A DNA stretch of 64,000 nucleotides from Aricia agestis (lineage: Eukaryota; Arthropoda; Insecta; Lepidoptera; Lycaenidae): assembly GCF_905147365.1 (NCBI RefSeq), contig NC_056412.1, forward strand, positions 15,058,001 through 15,122,000, written 5' to 3'. The first letter of the stretch is position 1; the number at the start of each line of letters is the position of its first letter. The position numbers and the translations under genes are program-made. The notes under the pieces were generated by a model, which saw only the letters and a list, made by a program, of their open reading frames with translations, was not told the DNA's origin and ran no database searches. Shown here piece after piece: positions 1-8,932 of this stretch.

Positions 1-1165
1 TATCACACGTCTCTTTTTACCACGCAGTGTTACTGATAGTGACATCTCTCTTGCTCGGGCCTTTGTTTCTCTATACCGCTAGGTATAATATTAACTTTAT
101 GATTCGAGTAGAGCATCAGCTAAAATGTAAAAAGAAAAGTTTGTTCCTTTCTTTCTTTTTTACGATCTTACTTTCTTTTCTTTTTCTCTCTCTCTTAATA
201 CGACTCTTCGCTTCTAAAGAGAAAATCTCTTACACTTGAATACTCGTCTCGTAAACAAACATCGTAAATTGTAATGAGATTAAGTTCGTTAATACGTAAT
301 TATATTTGTTCAGCGCCACTGTTTGAATTCCATTAGGAGACTAACGTTGATAGGTAAAGCCTTATTTATCTATTCCTTTACTGTTTACAACTAGGCACTG
401 AAAATTTAATGTTGTTTTATTAATGCATTGATTGTATTTTACGGTCTTAGCTTAGCGAGCTGAGATTACATTAAATTTATTTTATACTCTACTCTATCAC
501 AATAAAAATTATCCTATGTCCTTTACCGTAGCTGAAGGCAATTCGTATTAATTCATACTAAATTACATCAAAATCAATTCAGTGGGGAAGAAGTAACAAG
601 CAGACAAACATGCAAATTTATACTTAGTGATTTTTATAGTTAATAATCCCAGTTTTGTATCAACAAAAAATAATAATTTTAGAAGTCGTTTGAAAAGTGT
701 AACTCAAGGACCGTTCGTCCCTTATTTGCGTTGTAACATGATTTATCACGTACATATTAGTGAAATTGTGCCCCGGCTATGACACCGACAGGCGCACGTA
801 ATCACACGCTGCCATTTACTGAAGCTGACACCCGCTGACATTTGCTGCCGAGAATACGTAAGGTAATTTTGATTGCAAATTCATGTTCGCTTGTTTCCTG
901 TTCCCGTGCACATACACATCCGTGAGAGATGAAATACTAATTACAAAAACCGTGTTGCTGTATCTAGACAATATTTTTTAACCCCGGGCCCCAGCATAAA
1001 AATAGGTGTGTAATATAACGCGTCTTTCTTTTTGTCTGTCTGTTTGTGTGTGCAATGTGCATGTGAGTGTGTGTGATGTGTACCGATTTCGTAATATCCT
1101 CGCTAGTTTAATAAACACACACGGCTAGTTCAGTAATGTAAAAAAATAGAGGGAGTTTCACTTAT
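1..1165. other. AT-rich non-coding stretch
   Basis: No exon or gene is recognisable. About 510-640 is a decayed copy of the Helitron-related repeat seen many times in the window ('cctatgtccttt', then 'tcaaaatcaattcagtgg', then a run of cagacaa). A GT-rich patch lies at about 1030-1080. Short open frames here have no codon bias or splice context. Confidence 0.5.
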
Positions 1166-1309
1166 AATACCACAAGAGCTTCAAAATTATCGGATATTTC
1201 CCGATAGGTTCGTTGCAAACAAATGAAGGATTCAAGTTTTTGACGACTTTATTTGTTTGCAGGGAACCTTGAGGAAAATGCCAGATAATTTTGAAGCTCG
1301 TGTGGTATT
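1166..1309. mobile_element. MITE with ~30-bp terminal inverted repeats
   Basis: The left end AATACCACAAGAGCTTCAAA and the right end (reverse complement AATACCACACGAGCTTCAAA) form inverted repeats that continue as AATTATC. A second pair of inner arms (TTGCAAACAAAT / ATTTGTTTGCA) follows. There is no coding capacity. It abuts another MITE five bases downstream. Confidence 0.7.
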
Positions 1310-1314
1310 CGGGG

Positions 1315-1525
1315 GATTATTTTTCCGTCCCAAATGTCGGCCAATATAATTGCACCATGAGACACAATTGAATTCAACCTGTCAGTTTGACGTGTTTGTC
1401 TTTTATATATAGCAACTACCAGAGAAAATTTTCAAAAAATTATCAGTATAATACCATGTAGGTTGTACCACGTGACGTCGAATGGTGCAATTCTATTGGT
1501 CGATATTTGGGTCGGAAAAATAATC
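1315..1525. mobile_element. MITE with GATTATTTTTCCG ends
   Basis: The left end GATTATTTTTCCGTCCCAAA mirrors the right end (reverse complement GATTATTTTTCCGACCCAAA). Inner arms around 'attgcaccat' / 'atggtgcaat' extend the inverted repeat to roughly 45 bp. It lies head to tail with the preceding MITE. Confidence 0.7.
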
Positions 1526-3518
1526 ACAGAAATTCATAGAAACCAGTAGTGTTACTGCCAACCTTTATCCGTAAATTTTCAGACCCTGATTAAGTGTCTC
1601 AAATTTAATTTGGGTGCCCACTCGTCGTGTAATTCAATTCAAGACGGTTTTATGAGAGACTATTTATTCACGAGAGACTAAAGTGAGGGTTAATTAAATT
1701 TAATGTGGGTTATAATTTTGTATTATGAAGCACTATTTTTTTTGGAGATGAAAACATTAACAATAATTAAAACACAAAAACCTCGCTTAAAATCAAGGTT
1801 TGAAATTAATTTTGAAATAATTTTGTACAATCTACCATGTTTTATGTAAAACCAACACCAAAAATAAAACCGCATAAGCATACTCTTTGTTATGTTAACA
1901 AGCAAAGCATTCTTTGTTAGAGGAAAACTATGTAGGTGAAAAGTTAGACGACTTAAATTCCTTAGTTTATTTTTTTTTTTTTCTTATTTGAGACATTTCT
2001 TTAAAAATGTATGCTTATATATTACTTTATTTTATTATTCGTAGTTATAGTACAAATTATTATGAAATTAAATTTTTTATATTTTTGGATTTTGTAACCT
2101 CTAAGTAAAATTTTACATTGAGTACCAGGAAAGCCAAGCCTTGCTGGAAATTTTAGTACGGCACAAACCTCACTTGACTAAGTTAAGCTCAACCACATAC
2201 TCAAATCAAATTGCGACAAAATTTGAATTGAATTTGGTCGAATGAATTTTGACGAAATTGCAACTAAGTTTCGACTAAATTGCGCTTTAAAATAACGGAA
2301 AAGGACGTTAAAATTGCGTCCAATTTTAACTTAATTAGAACTAAATTTGAGCTAAACTGCAACTTAATTTAAAGTAAATTAACTTTAATCTCAATTAAGA
2401 ACAATGAAATCTCATTTAATAATAACCATTATAATTACTATGGCAGAAAGTTTAAGATTCGTAGAATAAAGTAATGGATAATAAAGCGTAGAAAGGTAGC
2501 AATTTGATTGCACCATACCTTATATCTGACATAATATTTTCTGTATGACTCAAGTCGTGGACGACAGTCAGTAGTTGAAGTTTAATACAAGATTATTTGG
2601 GTCTCGCGTGTTCAAATACAATACACCATAATACAAATGTACTAAATAACATTATTATACGTTTTCACCTCGATATTTAACGCTGTTTATGTGTGTAATA
2701 AACACGCGACCTAATCACACTAATGTCAAATATTTGCCGACATTTTATTGGTGATTATACCTGGGCGTTCCTACTAAATAATGTTTTTCGGGTCAGTCAC
2801 TGGGATTAGCTTCATTTCGATAGCAGCAAAGAAATAAATAAAAAGTTAGTAAAAGTAAAGTTGTTAATATAATTCATTATTTTTTTTATTAACTACTTTA
2901 CATCTGTTACATAATTACACAAGTTCAATAAAAATTGCGTTTAGATTTTTAGTTAATTACTGATTTTTACAGGGATTGCGTCACATAAGCGCCTGGACTA
3001 GGCCGAGCCTGTCCTAAGGGCTACTAAATGTCACGGCTCATAAAAAAAGTCTACCAAAACTTACGTATTCGTGTAGTGATGCTTTAGAACCAGTGGTAAT
3101 CTCTTGGCATTGATACCAATAAAAATCCCGGTTTTGTTAAGTGTGAGATAGATAATGTAATCTTACATTTGTCACATTATCTAACTTCAATTTGTAAATA
3201 ACCTTTGTAGCTATGTTTTTAGGTTCTTTACAAAAAAAATGTATTCGAATATTCGTTTTAAATACAATGTTTTTTTACATAAAACAGGCAGTCGATGGAT
3301 ATATTTTGATCGCTTGAAAATTATTTCACTATCGAAAATTATTATTCTCTACTATGTAGCACTTTATGCTGTTCTGCTCGTCGCATTGAAATTCACTAAT
3401 CGTATAATCATCGGAGGCGATGGACACTTCGGAAGGACTCCCGGCAGATTGCATTTGACATGCAAATCACTACCCTACATCGCAATATGCATTAGCTGCG
3501 AATTAGCTTATAGAAGTA
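1526..3518. other. AT-rich non-coding stretch with a degenerate repeat
   Basis: No gene is supported. About 2190-2400 is a quasi-periodic tract built from variants of 'aactaaatttgcaactaa' (short A/T words around ttgcgac/ttgcaac), resembling a decayed satellite. The open frame at 3239-3526 overlaps a Helitron 3' end and lacks coding features. Confidence 0.45.
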
Positions 3519-3670
3519 CTAGATGACGCCATTTTGTTTAAACTAACCGTAAATTTAAACCTTTTTCCTACAATAAAAACTTTCCTATGTCCTTTCCCGG
3601 GACTCAAAATATCATCTGTATACCCAACAAAATCTCTTCAGTGGCTTAAGCGTTAAGAGATTAAAAGGTT
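3519..3670 (-). mobile_element. Non-autonomous Helitron remnant (3' end present)
   Basis: On the minus strand this ends in GGCGTCATCTAG followed by T, the CTAG|T terminus expected for a Helitron. Upstream is the family core 'gagtcccgggaaaggacat'. The 5' part is truncated. The same family recurs at 19470-19584 and 53807-53945. Confidence 0.65.
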
Positions 3671-4031
3671 ATGTGATCATAGTAAAAATGAGACCTAGTT
3701 CTGTTTAAATGTGGAAAAAAGTTTAAATATTATAAAAGAAAAGTAATAAGTAAAAGAAAATAAGGGGATACGTGATCATCTAAAGTCAAACCGCAAATCG
3801 AGTAAGAAAACTCCATATAAAATGTTAAAAGTAGTATGAAAATCTGTGCTTCTTAATATAGTTTAAGCGAAACTTGAACTTAACGCTTTCAAAATGTACG
3901 ACGTTTTACTTAATTATCATATTACGCCAGAGAAGAATAGTTAAGTAACAAAAATACTCGGTTTTCTATAATAGATCCTTTTTCATATTTTCTAAAACGT
4001 AGGACTTAAATTAAGCACTTACGAGTATTAA

Positions 4032-4218
4032 TGTCTAAACACACTAGGCCGAAGTTACGCGGCGTAAATTCCGCATGATTACGTCCGCAATGTCAAACGC
4101 ATACAAAATACGGACGGAACGCGAAGGGAATAGTGTGTCATCGGTAATTTAAAATACATTGCGGGCGTAATCATTCGGAATTTACGCCGCGTAACTTCGG
4201 CCTAGTGTGTTTAGACAC
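4032..4218. mobile_element. MITE flanked by TTAA
   Basis: Arms of about 50 bp start TGTCTAAACACACTAGGCCG and are mirrored at the right end. TTAA precedes the left end (4028-4031) and follows the right end (4219-4222), which fits a piggyBac-type target site. The interior is GC-richer than the surroundings and has no ORF. Confidence 0.75.
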
Positions 4219-4506
4219 TTAAACTTCGACCAATAATTGGAATTGCGCGTACAAAATTTATTTATCCATTATTTTCTAATAATAGATATCTGATATAAAT
4301 TAAGCCCTTTCTAGTCAAATATATTTTGTTACTTCTATTAATTGTAGTTCAATGTCAACTTCTTTGCGTGATATCGTCCAATTTGTTTGGATACATTTAT
4401 ACTAAGTATTGCCCTCAACTTTGTTTCACTGAAATTTGTTTACCACGCGGAAACTTTACCTTATTTTGCTGCGAAAAAACCTTAACCTAAAAATCATAAT
4501 ATTATG

Positions 4507-4708
4507 TACTATCGGGGAAATTGATTCATAGGCAGATGGCGGACTTACGTAAATTGGTCGCGTTGTGTCAAACCTACAGTATAGCAATATGACATATTAT
4601 GTGGTCAAACCTGGTCAAACCCATCCGACAGATCACCGCTATCATTGAATTGACATAATCCGACCAATTGACGTAGGTCCATCAACTGCCTATGAATCTT
4701 CGATGGTA
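4507..4708. mobile_element. MITE, TA-flanked family (copy 1)
   Basis: The left end TACTATCGGGGAAATTGATT and right end AATCTTCGATGGTA are inverted. TA flanks both ends. Two further full copies lie at 16061-16209 and 28549-28724, with fragments near 41166-41206 and at the right window edge. A TA duplication suggests a Tc1/mariner-type mobiliser (inference). Confidence 0.75.
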
Positions 4709-5170
4709 CATTTTCTAGAAATCAAAGTATCTCTCAAATATCATATTCCATCAAAATCAGATTTGAGCGTAAATATACGAATAGACAGACATTATTTCAT
4801 ATTAGTGGATTGTATATTAAAGTCACTTTGGTATGTACCTAACCTCTAAGGAATTGCATTAGTTAATATCATAAGTTAACTTTCAATAATAAAGTCAATA
4901 TAATATATTCAAAGTGAACTTATGATGAATGATATTCTTCAATGAAATCGAGTACAATATCTTGTATCAAAAGTAAATTATATATTTAACAGCTGTAAAG
5001 ATACAGCTAGAAGTGCAATTCGAACAATGTTCTGGTGAAAAATGTAACTTTTGCAATCAACCTTGGAAATGACAGCAGCAGAGCTTATTATAACTTTTCT
5101 TACTTTCTGAATGTTTAACGTTAAATTCGTTTAAAAATGTCCCGAAAATGGTAAGTTTATTGAAAGTTAA

Positions 5171-6112
5171 CCTTTAAGTACACGCGTTGTTTTGGGTAAC
5201 GTTCCGTCACGCGTGGGGTCTAGAAGTACCCCAATATAAATATACATATAAATTCAGAATGCTTTAATAATTTTAAAATCCTGATTTATATTCTGAGAAA
5301 AGATATTTTATTTATAAAAAGCATTAATAAATAATAAACTGACCATTATTTAGACAGTAAAGAATATTTTTATGAGCTAACCAATCTCGTGCATAGAATT
5401 TTTAGGGCACATGTTTCATGTACTAAAATTCAATATAAATGTCTACTTTTGACTAACTTATTTTTTTCTAATAAAATAGGACTTATAAATAAATAATAAC
5501 AATAAAAATTAACAATAAACATTACCGAAAAAAAATTGTCAATCCTTGAAAAGTACTACCCTAAACTAAAATTATTCCTCGAGTACTACCTCAAGTAGGC
5601 TAGGTTAGTAATAAATAATTTTACTGAATGAGGCTTGCAAATAGTTTTATAGCAAGGCTTACGGACAATAATAATTAGTTCTGAAACAATAATAGCTTCT
5701 TCGCTTAATTTTTTGTGCACTAGGTCTAGCTACCTCTCACTCTTCCAAAATGTTTCTAAAAACTTTCAGAGTCATTAAATTGAATAATGTGATTTGAGCG
5801 ATTTGATTTCCTGTTAGTCGGAAACCATTTTTTCCACTTATACATAGCCAATTCAAAAAAACAAATAAATAAACACATAAACAATGTGAAAAAAGTATAT
5901 ACGTTAAATCACGGGTGGGGTCTGCAGGTATCCCCACAGAAGCAAAAATGTAACTTCTCTTAGCAGAGGAGCGACTGACTTTTACTCACTGAAAGACCTC
6001 GCGTTGCATTGAGATTAGCCGAAAATGTGCGATCGTAACTTGCCAATTTAAAAAATTATCGTCAAAAAACAGCGCGTGGGGTCTGCGTAGACCCCGCCCG
6101 TGACGTTAAAGG
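5171..6112. mobile_element. piggyBac-like non-autonomous element with TTAA target site
   Basis: The left boundary reads TTAA|CCTTTAAGTACACGCG and the right boundary reads CGTGACGTTAAAGG|TTAA, so the ends are inverted (CCTTTAA...) and flanked by the TTAA duplication diagnostic of piggyBac transposons. Near both ends sits a sub-terminal palindrome of the type 'gtggggtct..agacccc' (about 5213, 5905 and 6077). The 942-bp interior has no transposase; the 66-codon minus frame at 5737-5937 is too short and lacks the DDD motifs. Likely an internally deleted copy moved in trans. Confidence 0.72.
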
Positions 6113-6196
6113 TTAAAATTAAATTTTACTTAATGAACATGGCATGTTATTTATAATAACTGGGTTAAAATATAGTAAGCCGAAAAGGGGTGATTT

Positions 6197-6364
6197 AGGG
6201 GGTTATTCGCAACAACTTTTGTTTTACGACTTTTGGAAATTAGCGAAAAAAATGTTGCTTTTCCATGGCAAAAAGTCATGTGACCAAAGTTTCTATGAAG
6301 AATCAATACTTTTTTTGCGAATTTCCAAAAGTCATAGAACCAAAGTTGTTCAGTATGACCCCCC
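6197..6364. mobile_element. Palindromic element (foldback/MITE)
   Basis: The left arm GGGGGTTATTCGCAACAACT continues as 'acgacttttggaaatt'. The right arm mirrors it ('aatttccaaaagtcat' ... 'ccaaagttgttcagtatgac'). The symmetry explains why overlapping open frames occur on both strands here. It sits directly between the piggyBac-like element and a SINE. Confidence 0.65.
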
Positions 6365-6365
6365 T

Positions 6366-6696
6366 GGTGACGGTGGCCGGTTTCATTGAAACCAGGCCAG
6401 CTACGCAGGAGTAATTTTATAGTGCCCAAGTGTGTGCGCAGTACACAAGAGCACTCTCTATTCCTTTACTCTCATACCCAGTGGGACGGAAGACTGACAA
6501 GACCGGCGAGAGATCAGGCGCAGGACCGACTTTTTACATGCCCATCCGACGCATGGATCATATTCTTACTTGCCAGACAATCAGGTGATCAGCCTGCATT
6601 GTCCTAACCAAACTTGGAAATAACATGTTTCCAACGCGGGAATCGAACCCACGACCCCCAAGAGCCGCGCTCTATACCAATAGGCCACGGAGGCGT
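6366..6696 (-). mobile_element. tRNA-derived SINE, family A (copy 1)
   Basis: Read on the minus strand it begins CGCCTCCGTGGCCTATTGG, which matches a pol III A box, followed by the B box GGTTCGATTCC. The tRNA-unrelated body continues with 'gcaggctgatcacctgatt' and ends truncated before the microsatellite tail. Four other copies occur in the window (24469, 34185, 35517, 54058). Apparent ORFs across it are translations of the SINE body. Confidence 0.88.
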
Positions 6697-6947
6697 CTTA
6701 CTATACCTTATTTTGAAACATCCTGTATATGTCGCCTCGCTTGTACGTGTAAAACAGAAATACTTTTTTGAGATTCCCATAACCCATTATATTTTTACAA
6801 AAAATGCTCTTCAGCAATTCATTACTAGCTTCTTACGATTTTTCATACCCACGCAGCAATCTTGTGAAGATTGCAAAACTTAAACATAAACAATTTTTAG
6901 CAGACTTGTTCTTCAAACTCCACCAAGCTGCATAGATACAGGAGAGC

Positions 6948-7133
6948 CAGTGGCGTAACTATAACATCCGGGGCCCGTGTCAAATTGATGGGGCGCTTTC
7001 ATTACAAATCGTCACATAAATATAAAAACAATGTATAAAACATTCTGACCTCCCGACCTCTTGGGCCGGGGCTCTTTTGGGTCGGGGGCCCGTGGCATTT
7101 TGCCAGCCCTGCCACCCTATAGTTACGCCACTG
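6948..7133. mobile_element. hAT-type MITE
   Basis: The ends CAGTGGCGTAACTATA and TATAGTTACGCCACTG are perfect inverted repeats with the CAG..CTG termini usual for hAT elements. They are flanked by 8-bp near-identical direct repeats, AGGAGAGC (6940-6947) and AGGAAAGC (7134-7141). It is 186 bp long with no ORF and a GC-rich centre ('ggggcccgtgg'). Confidence 0.85.
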
Positions 7134-7141
7134 AGGAAAGC

Positions 7142-8763
7142 GTCGTATTTTGATCTCGGTTTTAGTTCACGTAACAGCTTATGAAGCTGGATATTTTATA
7201 CGCTGTAGCACGGGTGTCGGTATGCTTTAGATATTACATAAGCTTATACAAAGTCGGTATATGGTTATCCGTCAGCTTGTGATTTTAAAAATTTGAAGCT
7301 TGAACGAAAAATCGATACCTGTATTACTACCAAATTAATGGGTATTTTTGGGGCGGCAATTTTTTGTGATTACTGTAAGTGATTATATTTATAGCACTTT
7401 ACAAAAAAATACAAAACGTCACGTCACTATTTTGATTTCTTATTCATAATTTGGCGATGTGAATGAAGCCACAAGTACTACCTAAAACCCTGCCTTAAAA
7501 AATTGTTTGACAATTTATTTTAGAAACATTTTTAACAATAATAAGTTTAGGGACTAAATTTAAAATTCACATTTAAGTCGCACGTGGCTGAGCCGAGCTT
7601 AAAACAAACTAATAAACCCTTATTAAAACTTTCCATATCGCGGAGTAAATTTACACGACGATATTAAAACTCCCGGGATAGTGGGACTAATTGCCAATAA
7701 ATTTTATTCTCCCAGCTGGCGTACCCTTTTCTAAAAGAATAATTGGCTAATTTAACAAGTTTAGCCGGCAAGTTGGTGGCTAATAGCTGGTATATCTCAC
7801 TAGGAGTCAAATGTGATGCTTAGGTCTGTTTTGGACTGAAAAGTTAACATGTTAGGTGAGTTCCTATTTTATGGCTAGTTTTTTTTATTTCTGGTTGTAA
7901 ATATAGTCTGGAGTTAGGCTACTATCTTTACTGCGAGAAATAAAAAAAACTTTATAGACTCAAAGTGTTACTGTGATGAAGATGCAGTATAACACGATGT
8001 CTTTGACATAAAAATTATTGTGAAACTATCGATAGATATATTCTGGTAAGGCACTAAAGTTTCCAACATGGATTTAGATACGATATTGAACTTAGCTACA
8101 TAGCTGAATGGTATTTACATATTTCGTAAAAAGCTTTAATGTCAAGCTAAAAATTTTCTCCGCAAATTTTTTTCGATAATAAATAGAAAAATCTATACAA
8201 ATATAGCAACAAAGTGTAAAACACACCCTTTTCAGCACTATTATTACCATCGTCAGTAATCCACAGCAGCCCAAGCGGGCAAAACCGTGAGTACTGAGTA
8301 TCGACCCGAGATAATCTCCTCTGAATACTCGAACTCGTACAAGTGTTGCAAAATAGTATGTAAAAATATAAACAATCTGAGAAGCCTTCTTCCGTTTCAC
8401 ACCTTCTGACCAGCCTGTCGAGGGAAGACGCAGCATAATTTTCGCACTTTTAAAGATATTATCTATCCCGATCAATTTGTCAATAAGTAATAAAAAGAAG
8501 ATGTAGTCATTGATCTAAGAGACGCAATCAGCGGGTAGACTGCTCTGGCATCGGCATCGGAACCGGCAGCAGCTCTCCATATAGTTCACGCCATAGAAGT
8601 ATTTGATATCGTTGGTTCACGCATCCAAGAAACAAGAAGCAGAGGAAAAAGTATTTCTAATATTATTAAGTATTTCTAATATAGTGTATTATTTTTATCT
8701 GTTATGAATTCAGGTAGTTAAGTATTTATCCCTTTATTATAAATAACCTTTTTTTTCACTATA
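7142..8763. other. Non-coding stretch upstream of the retrotransposon
   Basis: No exon is supported. The 127-codon minus frame at 8092-8475 has no recognisable domain. The last few hundred bases (from roughly 8500) may be the 5' part of the retroelement that follows, but I could not find its left boundary or a target duplication. Confidence 0.4.
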
Positions 8764-8905
8764 TTGTTTAGATTTTAGTTTTTTTTTTTTCTTTTCTATT
8801 ACGCGCCCTCTGTAAATTGTTAGCATAGCTCTTTCTGAAGCTTTTTTTTTTCTATTTTGTTTAGGTTTTTTTTTTCTATTACGCGCCCTTTGTAATTTGT
8901 TTTAG
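8764..8905 (+). repeat. Two 80-bp tandem 5' repeats before the retrotransposon ORF
   Basis: 'tattacgcgccctctgtaaa' at 8797 recurs as 'tattacgcgccctttgtaat' at 8877, each preceded by 'tgttta(g)(a/g)tttt' and a long T run. The repeat ends 27 bases before the ORF's ATG, so it is probably 5' UTR or promoter of the element (inference). Confidence 0.6.
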
Positions 8906-8932
8906 TTTAGTAATTTCTTTTATAAGCTTTAC

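Noticed and set aside
3239..3526. 95-codon plus ORF
   Set aside because: Its end overlaps a Helitron terminus and codon use follows background composition.
6144..6429. Overlapping sense and antisense ORFs of 81 and 92 codons
   Set aside because: Produced by the palindromic element at 6197-6364 and the adjacent SINE.
6386..6607. ORF beginning MKPGQLRRSNFIVPK (similar at 24505 and 34297)
   Set aside because: The same peptide arises from every family A SINE copy; it is a translation of the SINE body, not a gene.
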